Assembly (NCBI GenBank): GCA_030824255.1
Contig: JAVBYB010000446.1
Location: 1-10,771, forward strand
Origin: a bacterium
Lineage (GTDB): Bacteria; Pseudomonadota; Alphaproteobacteria; Caulobacterales; Hyphomonadaceae
Direction of reading: 5' to 3'
Length of the DNA: 10,771 nucleotides
Under the pieces are notes generated by a model. It had not been told where the DNA came from and ran no database searches. It worked only from the letters and a program-made list of their open reading frames with translations. This document shows, one piece after another, positions 1-6,559 of the stretch. The stretch's first letter is position 1. Every line of letters starts with the position of its first letter. The position numbers were made by a program, and so were the translations under genes.

Positions 1-1
1 A

Positions 2-514
2 TGGGAGAAGGATCCGAAGTCAGCTTACAAGCGGATCAACGCAAAGGCCGAGACCGTCGATACGCTGCCGAGCTTCCGTGCGGCGTTCAAGGAACGCCGC
101 TGCCTCGTACCAGTCGATGCCTTCTATGAATGGAAGGGTGACAAGCCGGGCCACAAGCAGCCGCACGCGCTGGCCCGTAAAAATCACAAGCCCTTCGCCG
201 TCGCGGGCCTCTGGGAGAACTGGAAAGACCCAACGACGGAAACGTGGCGGCGCACCTTTTGTGTCATCACTTGCCCGGCCAACACCCTTGTCGGCCTTAT
301 CCATGACCGCATGCCAGCAATCCTTCATGAGTCGCAGTACGTTGCCTGGCTTGGCGAGACGCCAGCGACGCCGGTCGAGCTCAAGGCGATGCTAGTCCCC
401 TACCCGTCCGGCCTCATGACAATGTGGCCGGTGGACCGGAAGATGAGCAATTCCCGCTATAAGGAATCCGACTCCGCCGATCCGATCGGCGATGAAGAGT
501 ATGTCGACGATTGA
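2..514 (+). CDS. SOS response-associated peptidase (SRAP/YedK family), 5' end missing
   Basis: This is the C-terminal 170 residues of an SRAP-family protein; the start lies left of the window. SRAP proteins (E. coli YedK, human HMCES) cross-link covalently to abasic sites in single-stranded DNA through an N-terminal cysteine and so shield damaged DNA. That cysteine is not in view. The other family landmarks are: the Asn of I-N-A-K-A-E-T at partial residue 13, the Glu of F-Y-E-W at 43, and the His of H-D-R-M-P at 101. The usual N-A-R is N-A-K here, a conservative change at a DNA-contacting position in YedK. The frame is set by continuous similarity from the first codon (W-E-K-D) to TGA at 512-514. 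SRAP genes are often found with SOS mutagenesis genes, which fits the imuA at the far end of the window. A strong stem-loop follows 7 bases after the stop. Family assignment is confident; activity cannot be judged without the N-terminus. Confidence 0.93.
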   Translation, partial: WEKDPKSAYKRINAKAETVDTLPSFRAAFKERRCLVPVDAFYEWKGDKPGHKQPHALARKNHKPFAVAGLWENWKDPTTETWRRTFCVITCPANTLVGLIHDRMPAILHESQYVAWLGETPATPVELKAMLVPYPSGLMTMWPVDRKMSNSRYKESDSADPIGDEEYVDD

Positions 515-521
515 TGCGCTA

Positions 522-551
522 GCGACCCCGGCTACACGAAGCCGGGGTCGC
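522..551. terminator. Stem-loop between convergent genes, probable bidirectional terminator
   Basis: A perfect 11-bp inverted repeat (GCGACCCCGGC at 522-532 and its complement at 541-551) encloses an 8-base loop. It lies between the SRAP stop (514) and the stop of the convergent small gene (562), where a shared terminator is expected. Neither strand has a clear T tract, so it is not a textbook intrinsic terminator. Its stability and position are the support. Confidence 0.65.
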
Positions 552-561
552 GCCCGATCGG

Positions 562-798
562 CTACTCCACTGGTCGATTGGGTGGGAAGTCGACGAACAG
601 CGCATCGACTTCGGCTTCAATCCTGTCGAGGCCCGCGCCGTGAAGTTGTGCCTTCACGGCGCCCATGATGCGCGTTCGCTCGCTGGCGTTGATGCGTCCA
701 AGAATTGCCTCGACGATCATGTAGGCAGCTTCCGCTCGAACCTCAGACGGAGTCATCAGCACATGGTACGCAGCTTGCGACTTGGTTTTCCGTGACAT
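562..798 (-). CDS. Hypothetical protein, 78 aa
   Basis: A small soluble protein that I do not recognise. It is probably real: a good Shine-Dalgarno sequence (GGGAG) sits 7 bases before the ATG, and the stop falls just short of the stem-loop shared with the SRAP gene. The product is alpha-helical in character, with a basic N-terminus (MSRKTKSQ), a central segment rich in Ala, Glu and Arg, and an acidic-hydrophobic tail ending in PPNRPVE. There is no signal peptide or membrane segment. It is the second of two small minus-strand genes, 116 bases after the 41-aa membrane protein, and could share that gene's promoter. No function can be inferred. Confidence 0.7.
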   Translation of the reverse strand: MSRKTKSQAAYHVLMTPSEVRAEAAYMIVEAILGRINASERTRIMGAVKAQLHGAGLDRIEAEVDALFVDFPPNRPVE

Positions 799-895
799 TG
801 GTATGCTCCCAACCGCGGCGGAATTGCCGGGTGAAGAGCACGTCAGGGTGCGTGGGCGAGTCGTGGGGCTCGGGAAAGCTCCGATTGACGCGCCG

Positions 896-916
896 AATCA
901 GGGGATTTCCCCGATT
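896..916 (-). terminator. Short stem-loop at the 3' end of the 41-aa gene
   Basis: AATC-GGGG and CCCC-GATT arms, with one bulged base (900) and a 4-base loop (905-908), form a small hairpin. It overlaps the TAA of the 41-aa gene. There is no T tract. It could be a weak terminator, a 3'-end stabiliser or chance; the short stem keeps confidence low. Confidence 0.3.
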
Positions 917-1040
917 ATTTGTTGGGGCTCAGCACGAAGGCCGCGATGATCATCGACAGCATTACGACCATTGTGATGACAGTTCGCCAGTTCACCTTGC
1001 CCGGACCGCCATAGTCCGGAGACTTTTCATATCCAGTCAT
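915..1040 (-). CDS. Small single-pass membrane protein, 41 aa
   Basis: A 41-codon gene, too short for most gene finders. The protein begins MTGYEKSPDYGG, a Gly/Pro/Tyr-rich hydrophilic stretch, followed by K-V-N-W-R-T. An uninterrupted hydrophobic segment at about residues 21-37 (VITMVVMLSMIIAAFVL) is followed by SPNK and TAA. The basic residues just before the segment suggest an anchored protein with its N-terminus in the cytoplasm. Support for translation: a purine-rich G-tract Shine-Dalgarno (GAGGGGGG) 4 bases before the ATG, and a well-spaced promoter directly upstream. Function is unknown. Small membrane proteins of this kind often bind and tune a larger membrane partner, but no partner is visible here. 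Confidence 0.75.
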   Translation of the reverse strand: MTGYEKSPDYGGPGKVNWRTVITMVVMLSMIIAAFVLSPNK

Positions 1041-1066
1041 CGGTCCCCCCTCGCACGCACAACCTG

Positions 1067-1094
1067 ATTATTAGGCATGCTGCCGGAGTTTCAA
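1067..1094 (-). promoter_or_regulatory. Sigma70-type promoter for the 41-aa membrane protein
   Basis: Read on the minus strand, TTGAAA (1089-1094) and AATAAT (1067-1072) each match the consensus at five of six positions and are 16 bases apart. A start near 1060 would leave a leader of about 20 bases containing the ribosome binding site. The promoter lies just downstream of the stem-loop that follows the ParB-like gene, which suggests the two small genes are expressed independently of parB. Confidence 0.6.
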
Positions 1095-1102
1095 CAGGGT
1101 TA

Positions 1103-1132
1103 TCCCCACGCGAGCGAAAGCCCACGTGGGGA
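1103..1132 (-). terminator. Stem-loop downstream of the ParB-like gene
   Basis: An 8-bp inverted repeat (TCCCCACG at 1103-1110, CGTGGGGA at 1125-1132) with a 14-base loop lies 12 bases beyond the ParB-like stop codon. A T tract is absent. Position between that stop and the next promoter supports a terminator role. Confidence 0.5.
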
Positions 1133-1144
1133 CAGTCGACTGAC

Positions 1145-3082
1145 CTATTCCGCGGCGACAGCTGGAACAGACACAGCTTCCGCGCCTGCGGCGGTGACTT
1201 CAAACGCACCCGCGGGGATAGGTGTTGTGAGAATTTCCGGGAGATATCCGGCGCCGTCGAAAGCAGATGCAACCTTTGCCGCCAGATCGTCGCGACGGAG
1301 TTTCATGTGAGCCTTGATCGCATCTTCCCGCGCTCTGGGGCTCTTTCCGCTCATGCCGGGCGCGTTGTTGAAAGCCTCCACCAGCGTGGACTTTGAAAGC
1401 CGCGCCCAGAAACCGGCCAGGTCCGGCTTCCAGTACTGCGTCATGTCCACATCAAGAGACTGCGCCAACTTGTCTGCGAGATCTTGCTTGATCAGGTCCC
1501 CCGGTGACGTGTCCTCATGCGTAAGATCAATCGTGCTTGCGACCAGCGCCGCCAACACGCCAAGCAGACGCTCGCGCGACATCTCCAAAGCCCAATCAAC
1601 AAGCGCGGGGCCTTCGCCTGGTGCGCGCGCCTCCAGTTCCGACAGAACTGCGCTCAAAGCCGGAAGATCGTCGACCTGGCGGGCCTGACCTGAAATCGAC
1701 ACACCCGCCAGCTCGGCATGATGCAGACACCGACCCGCCAGCGACGCAACGCAAAGCGCGAGAGCAACGTCCGGATCGCCCGACAGAAGGAGTCTGATCG
1801 CGCGCGTACGCGCCGTCGTCAAATCGCGGTTGACTGCCTTGGGAAGCGCACTGACGCGCGTGGCGACCTGATCTTCCTGATCGTCGTGTTCGAATTCGCC
1901 CGCCTGCCCCGCGCGACGCTGCTTCAGAAAAGCCTCTGCGCGCTTCTGATCATCGGCCCGCACAAGACCTTCTGCGAAGCTGACCTCGCCGTCGTGGTCG
2001 ATCGACAGCATGACACCCGAGAGAGCCATGAATTCGGTCGACCAGCAGCGGGCGGCCTGCCTGATCGTCTCATAGGCGGCTTCGAGATCATCCCGTTGGG
2101 TCCAGCGCGGATCATCGTCGATACCGTTGGCGTCCAGGTCGGCGTCCAGCGCTTCGATCTCTCCTGAGATGCGGTCAAGTTCGCCCTGCTCCTCGGGCGT
2201 CGGATCTCGCCATTCGGCATGGAGGCGAACCATCGATAATCCCTCGCCGCGGCCAGAGCCCAGATTGAGATCGACCCAGCTCCAGCCCTTCGCCAGCCAA
2301 TCGTCACGTCGGCTGGCAAGTAAGTCCTCAGCGAGTTTCGTCATCAGCGCGGGCGAGTCGATGAACACAGCATCCTCATCGAAAAGGTCGCGCAGGACTT
2401 TGCCGCCGGCAGCCTCGTACGCCTCCAAGCCAACGAAGATTGCCAGGCGGTCAGTCGTACGCATGCGACCGTCCATCAGCCGCGCGCGTACGGATTGCGC
2501 GTGGCTCACCGGCTTCCCGAGACTGCGGTACACGGCGTCCTGCTGTGCGTGGTCATCAACGAGACAGAAAGCGCGCGCCGCCTCAAGCGAAACGTCACCG
2601 CGCTTCCACGCCGCTTTGATCCGGGGGGACAGACCAGCGAGCGCAAGGCGTTGATCGACATGACGCCGCTCGACTCCGAAGCGTCGCGCTATCTCGTCTG
2701 GCGTCCTTCCTTCGGCGACCAGCGTCGCGTAGGCATCGATCTCATCCATCACGTCCATGGCGACGCGATGGATGTTCTCCGTCAGTGACACCTCGACCCC
2801 GTTCTCGCGCGCGACGACATGGCAGGGGACCGGCCAATCCTTCGCGAGTTTCTTCTCTTTCGCGAGTAGCTTGAGAGCGAGACGCCGCCGACCGCCGGCT
2901 TCCACCTCGAAGCAGTCATTGTCGCTCGCTACGACACAGAGGTTCTGCAGAAGCCCTCGCGCGTGAATTGAAGCTGCCAATGCCTCAATGTCGGCTTTCG
3001 GATGCTTGCGCCTGACGTTTCGTGGGGAAGCGACTAGCTTGCTCAACGGAATATACTGGATGGTTTGGGTGTGATCAGTCAT
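1145..3082 (-). CDS. ParB/RepB/Spo0J-family DNA-binding protein, plasmid type, 645 aa
   Basis: A long ParB-like protein, about twice the length of chromosomal ParB, of the kind carried by alphaproteobacterial plasmids and integrative elements. Residues 10-107 form the ParB N-terminal CTP-binding domain. They include the G-G-R-R-R-L-A motif at 63-69 (the GERR-type loop) and T-E-N-I-H-R at 101-106 (the ENxxR motif). A helix-turn-helix follows at about 126-150 (TPDEIARRFGV...RLALAGLSP). The remaining ~450 residues are family-specific, with acidic and helical stretches and a conserved-looking W-K-P-D-L-A-G-F-W-A-R-L segment near 551-562. The ATG is supported by AGGAG 6 bases upstream. No parA is adjacent, so it may act as a specific DNA-binding or regulatory protein rather than in a ParAB pair. 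Two 30-bp palindromes upstream are candidate binding sites. Family assignment is confident; a partition role is inferred. Confidence 0.92.
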   Translation of the reverse strand: MTDHTQTIQYIPLSKLVASPRNVRRKHPKADIEALAASIHARGLLQNLCVVASDNDCFEVEAGGRRRLALKLLAKEKKLAKDWPVPCHVVARENGVEVSLTENIHRVAMDVMDEIDAYATLVAEGRTPDEIARRFGVERRHVDQRLALAGLSPRIKAAWKRGDVSLEAARAFCLVDDHAQQDAVYRSLGKPVSHAQSVRARLMDGRMRTTDRLAIFVGLEAYEAAGGKVLRDLFDEDAVFIDSPALMTKLAEDLLASRRDDWLAKGWSWVDLNLGSGRGEGLSMVRLHAEWRDPTPEEQGELDRISGEIEALDADLDANGIDDDPRWTQRDDLEAAYETIRQAARCWSTEFMALSGVMLSIDHDGEVSFAEGLVRADDQKRAEAFLKQRRAGQAGEFEHDDQEDQVATRVSALPKAVNRDLTTARTRAIRLLLSGDPDVALALCVASLAGRCLHHAELAGVSISGQARQVDDLPALSAVLSELEARAPGEGPALVDWALEMSRERLLGVLAALVASTIDLTHEDTSPGDLIKQDLADKLAQSLDVDMTQYWKPDLAGFWARLSKSTLVEAFNNAPGMSGKSPRAREDAIKAHMKLRRDDLAAKVASAFDGAGYLPEILTTPIPAGAFEVTAAGAEAVSVPAVAAE

Positions 3083-3174
3083 GGGATGCTCCTACGAGCT
3101 TCCCGGCAGCAAAATGCGAAGCCGGGGCCGCTTGCGCGACCGTGTGGAGAACGCCTGCCGCACCAGCGCGGCGG

Positions 3175-3204
3175 TCAAGGGCGAAGAGCGCTAGCGGCCC
3201 TTGA
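3175..3204. promoter_or_regulatory. 30-bp composite palindrome A upstream of parB
   Basis: Outer 8-bp arms TCAAGGGC (3175-3182) and GCCCTTGA (3197-3204) enclose an inner palindrome AGCGCT (3187-3192). Both share the same centre (3189.5), with 4-base unmatched spacers on each side. Exact concentric symmetry argues for a site bound by a dimeric or tetrameric protein. It may be an operator or partition site of the ParB-like protein; the canonical parS sequence is absent. Confidence 0.45.
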
Positions 3205-3209
3205 ACGGC

Positions 3210-3239
3210 GCGCGCGGTAGGCGATCGCCCCACGCGCGC
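3210..3239. promoter_or_regulatory. 30-bp composite palindrome B upstream of parB
   Basis: Outer 7-bp arms GCGCGCG (3210-3216) and CGCGCGC (3233-3239) surround a perfect 10-bp palindrome GGCGATCGCC (3220-3229). All are centred on 3224.5, with 3-base spacers. It has the same overall length as dyad A and lies 35 bp from it centre to centre. The alternating G/C arms are low in complexity, so the inner palindrome carries most of the weight. Confidence 0.45.
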
Positions 3240-3361
3240 AAAGTAGGCCCGTAACGCAGCCGCTGTTTGGCCCGCGAGCGTCCGCACGAGAGAAGAAACC
3301 ACTCGTTGGACGATTTGTGCGCCGCGAACGGAGGCGTCATGCTGCGACGGGCCCGATTGAT

Positions 3362-6300
3362 CTAGGCCTTGCGGCGCGCGCGCGTCTGCTTTCTAGCAAA
3401 GAGCGGAGCTGCGACTGTAGGAGCAGAGGCCTTTGGAAATCGCTCGCGCAACCGACGCGCCATATCCCCTACAGGGCCATTCAGTGTGACAGCAGACTCA
3501 ATGATTGCGGCCGCCGTTCGTCGATGATCTTCATCGCCCCCTAGGCATTTCGCCAAGCAATCCTCTCCTTGGACGTAATCAAAGCTCTTCAAGACGCCAG
3601 CCCAGGCCGAAGGGGCATGAAGTATGACGATGCGGACAAAGCCTTCCGCAGGGCCTGTACCATCCCGGCAGTAGTTCGCGAGTGCTTGTGCAATGGGCTT
3701 AATGAAGGGCGCGACGGCTGACTCTACCAACTCAGGTTGCTTTTCCGAGATAATTGCCAAGGCAAAGCCCCCGAGATCCCAGCTCACGTGACCATTGCCG
3801 CCTAACCGCAGAACACCGCCATTAGCGATATGAGTGAGTCCGACATCGGGCGCCATCAGTACCAATCGAGGGGGAAAGCGAATGATCTTGCCGGCGTTTT
3901 CGAGAATTAGCGTACGGACCAAATGTTGCGTCGTCTGACGCGCAAAGAGCATCGCGAGAAAAACCTCGGTATCGTGGGGCATGTTGGCCCAATCACGTTC
4001 GATGACGGCATTCAGTTTGTTCCAATCAAGCTGCCGCAAGGCCGCGTCGTATTTTCTGGGCGCGGACCGAGCGAGAAAATGCAGGAAATGGGCCGCTGAC
4101 TGAAAGTGACGGGGTCGGACCGATGAGATGTATTCCGCGACCTTCTTGGCATCAACTTTCTCGCACATGCGCCGCGCGACCGCACACTGACGTCGGCTCG
4201 GCTTGTATTTTCCGACATACACATTCATGACGTCGAACACGCGAAGCACGGTCGATGCGAAATCGCTGCTGAGTTGATTAAACCCTTCAATCGGATCGTC
4301 GGCCAAAACGAGCTGTGCAGTCGGGACGAAAAGCTCGGCCATCTCCAACGCCAAGTCGTCGTCCCACCAAGTCACCGAAGCACAGAACTTGCCGAAAACG
4401 TAAGCTTCCTGCTTGAAACCTTCGTGAGAGGCCAACGCCCGTAACTTATCTCGATCAATAGCGGCCTTTACTTTCGCGTTGAACACTTCCTCCCGCACCG
4501 AAGCGACGCTGCGCAACATCTCTGCTAGACCGTAAGCTGTATCCGGATTTGCGTTGGAATAGGCTGTCGCTATTGCTTCCGCGTCCGCGTCCGCGACAAC
4601 CCGCTCGGCCAGTTTCTGGTCTCGTTGCGCGAGACTGTTGAGGAGATGACCAAAGCCGTACGCACCGTCATTCGGCGCTGAAATCCACTTGGTCAGTGTT
4701 GAAGCATTTGGCTCAACGACCGCGGTCGGTCCACCCTCGACAAAATCCCACAGGTCGCAAAGAGCGAGGGCTGCAAAATTTCGGTCCGGGCCGTTGGCCG
4801 CCCAGCATCGCTCGACCGCTATCGAAAGCGCCGACTGTCCGATAAGGCGTGTCCAGTTGTAGTTTCCCGCGAAGCGGAGCTCATGAATCAACACGCGTAC
4901 GCCCGCATACGGATAGCGGGAATCGCACAAGATTCCCTCGATCATCTGCGAGATTTTGGCGCGCCCTGACCTGTCCTGTCCTTCAAGAATGCGTTTGAGC
5001 ACAACAGATGCGAAGCGTTGGTGCGGGGTCCGGCATTCGGCGGTACTAATAATGAGTCGTTGCGCGCCTAACCACTCAACCCCAGACTCGAGGGCGGCAG
5101 CATCGATTCCGGCGATGCTGCAGACATCAAGAATTTCGGAGCGCGTCGCGCGCGCGTCGCGAGATGCCAGCTGCCGCATTGCGATCGCGCCGAGAATAAG
5201 ATCATTGCCAGCTGAACGAGCAAGATCTGCAGCTTGTTTGGATCGACGCCAGCCGCCGCCGAGCACAAAGCAGAATTGCCACGGACGGTCTGCCGATGCT
5301 TCTGCTTGATCCAGGCGATCGTTGAGATCAGAGTCCATCATGCGATCGCCGATTTGATCGTCAGCGAGGCGCACAGCTTCAAGCGTTTTGTCGAAGTCCG
5401 TGCGCAGTGCGTTGGCGATTGTTTTGACTGCCCGTTTGGCGTCCAGCGCAATCGCGCCATGATGACTAGTCCTGTCGACCGCATTGTGCGTGGTAAGCAC
5501 GAGGTTTGTGGCATTCGCACCTTCCTCGATACGCCTCAAAACGTGCGGTCTGAGAAGATGCGCGTCATCGATCAAAAGTAGACATGGCTTTCCTGATGGA
5601 TCAGGGGCGATAGGGATGTTATCGGCCTCTGGATCGACTAGCCGGCGAACTTCAAATCCCTTGGACGAAAGTTCTCTCGCTGCTTGATAGCAGCAGATTG
5701 ATTTGCCCGCGCCTGGCTCGCCAACAACTCGGACCGAATAAGCTACTTTCAGTTGCCCTAGAACAAGATCGACTTCATTCAATCGAGGACACGCTGCGGC
5801 ATCCGACGGTCCCAACGGATATCCCATCAAAGCGGGACCTAATCCCCGGTTGCTGTCAAATGTCACCGTTTCCCAAATTGCAGGACCATGCGCGCTGGCT
5901 GGTTGCACCGAAGTGACATTTGCCCGGTCGAGAAGTTGAGCAATTCTGTTCTCGAACGCCGGAAGCTCACGCAGCGCCTCGATCGCGTCCGCTAAATGGT
6001 CGGCGTGTTCTGGATAGAACTCCGCCACCACTTGTGGCGTCTCAGCCATCAGCGCCTGAATTTCCTCCCACCCAAGAACATCTACGCTGAATAGGCCTTT
6101 TGCTTCGCGCTTAACTGAGAGCTCCCGTGCCGCCTGCTGCAGGCTAGCGTCAGTCGGAGAAGTCGTCGCGAATATCCACCTCTCCAAGCGCGGAGAAAAT
6201 AGCTCTGCTTTCGCCACCTCGGCGAGCACTTCCTTCCACTCCGCCTTGCTACCGTAATTGCTGTCTTTGCCCTTGCATTGAACGCCCCAAAAGCGTTGCC

Positions 6301-6469
6301 GTGTGGCATTCGGCGAGCCAAACACGTCGACGCCGGTCTGTGGTTGACCCCTGCGCCCATTCTTCTGCGCAAGCGGATCTTGCCACACGAACTTGAATAA
6401 CGCGTGGCAAAGGTCCTCGAATGTCCCCCACTCCTTTGGCGGAGCTATCTGCTTGGCGCGAAACTGCAT
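3362..6469 (-). CDS. PD-(D/E)XK nuclease / STAND-type ATPase / helical-repeat protein, 1035 aa; candidate defence protein
   Basis: The N-terminus (about 1-150) is a restriction-endonuclease-like fold: Glu18 in F-E-D-L, Asp48 in G-V-D-V-F-G, and Q64-C-K66 in G-V-Q-C-K-G-K, an E...D...QxK arrangement as in Mrr-like nucleases. A P-loop ATPase follows, with Walker A G-E-P-G-A-G-K-S at 250-257, Walker B L-L-L-I-D-D-A-H at 297-304 and a sensor-like L-V-L-T-T-H-N at 323-329. A winged-helix-like H-Q-R-F-A-S-V-V-L-K-R segment (483-493) is typical of STAND proteins. Residues ~500-1010 are helical and repeat-like, suiting a sensor; the tail is basic. This effector-motor-sensor order resembles antiviral STAND (Avs) proteins, though it is shorter than most. 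The ATG follows an in-frame TAG 9 bases upstream and has only a poor ribosome site (AGG). It lies 90 bases behind the helicase-nuclease gene on the same strand, so co-transcription is likely. Domain calls are firm; the defence role is inferred. Confidence 0.85.
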   Translation of the reverse strand: MQFRAKQIAPPKEWGTFEDLCHALFKFVWQDPLAQKNGRRGQPQTGVDVFGSPNATRQRFWGVQCKGKDSNYGSKAEWKEVLAEVAKAELFSPRLERWIFATTSPTDASLQQAARELSVKREAKGLFSVDVLGWEEIQALMAETPQVVAEFYPEHADHLADAIEALRELPAFENRIAQLLDRANVTSVQPASAHGPAIWETVTFDSNRGLGPALMGYPLGPSDAAACPRLNEVDLVLGQLKVAYSVRVVGEPGAGKSICCYQAARELSSKGFEVRRLVDPEADNIPIAPDPSGKPCLLLIDDAHLLRPHVLRRIEEGANATNLVLTTHNAVDRTSHHGAIALDAKRAVKTIANALRTDFDKTLEAVRLADDQIGDRMMDSDLNDRLDQAEASADRPWQFCFVLGGGWRRSKQAADLARSAGNDLILGAIAMRQLASRDARATRSEILDVCSIAGIDAAALESGVEWLGAQRLIISTAECRTPHQRFASVVLKRILEGQDRSGRAKISQMIEGILCDSRYPYAGVRVLIHELRFAGNYNWTRLIGQSALSIAVERCWAANGPDRNFAALALCDLWDFVEGGPTAVVEPNASTLTKWISAPNDGAYGFGHLLNSLAQRDQKLAERVVADADAEAIATAYSNANPDTAYGLAEMLRSVASVREEVFNAKVKAAIDRDKLRALASHEGFKQEAYVFGKFCASVTWWDDDLALEMAELFVPTAQLVLADDPIEGFNQLSSDFASTVLRVFDVMNVYVGKYKPSRRQCAVARRMCEKVDAKKVAEYISSVRPRHFQSAAHFLHFLARSAPRKYDAALRQLDWNKLNAVIERDWANMPHDTEVFLAMLFARQTTQHLVRTLILENAGKIIRFPPRLVLMAPDVGLTHIANGGVLRLGGNGHVSWDLGGFALAIISEKQPELVESAVAPFIKPIAQALANYCRDGTGPAEGFVRIVILHAPSAWAGVLKSFDYVQGEDCLAKCLGGDEDHRRTAAAIIESAVTLNGPVGDMARRLRERFPKASAPTVAAPLFARKQTRARRKA

Positions 6470-6559
6470 CCTGCGATTCTAATCCGTAATCTCCCGTCAT
6501 CGTAGGCCGATGGCAGGCACCTTCCACAAGCATCCGATCTGAAAATATGTCCGTCGGAT

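Larger units (their letters stand above)
3083..3361. other. G+C-rich non-coding region upstream of the ParB-like gene
   Basis: This 279-base gap separates the 3' end of the nuclease-ATPase gene from the parB start. It is markedly G+C-rich (46 of 60 bases in 3121-3180, against 30 of 60 in 4441-4500 inside the neighbouring gene). It holds the parB ribosome binding site, a leader hairpin (arms 3102-3107 and 3121-3126) and two 30-bp composite dyads. It also holds an orphan GGAGG-ATG pair on the plus strand near 3330-3341. No convincing -35/-10 pair could be assigned. A 75-codon minus-strand frame runs through it into the parB start but looks like a by-product of base composition. Confidence 0.6.

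Noticed and set aside
1100..1109. DnaA-box-like TTATCCCCA near 1100, possibly an origin.
   Set aside because: A single site with one mismatch, no iterons and no AT-rich region nearby. It also forms part of the stem-loop after parB.
3075..3302. 75-codon minus-strand frame starting at GTG and overlapping the parB start by 8 bases, which looks like translational coupling.
   Set aside because: It is Ala/Arg-rich as expected from G+C-rich DNA and has no clear ribosome site. The frame is open well upstream of the GTG without another start, and it runs through both palindromes. I recognise nothing in it.
3083..3361. Canonical parS centromere next to the ParB-like gene.
   Set aside because: No sequence resembling the 16-bp chromosomal parS was found by eye. 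Only the unrelated composite dyads are present.
6470..6559. Promoter or terminator between the two large defence genes (TTGTGG ... TACGAT; weak ATCCGA/TCGGAT repeat).
   Set aside because: The -35/-10 spacing would be 19 and both boxes are poor. The 6-bp repeat has a 16-base loop. The spacing fits a simple operon just as well.
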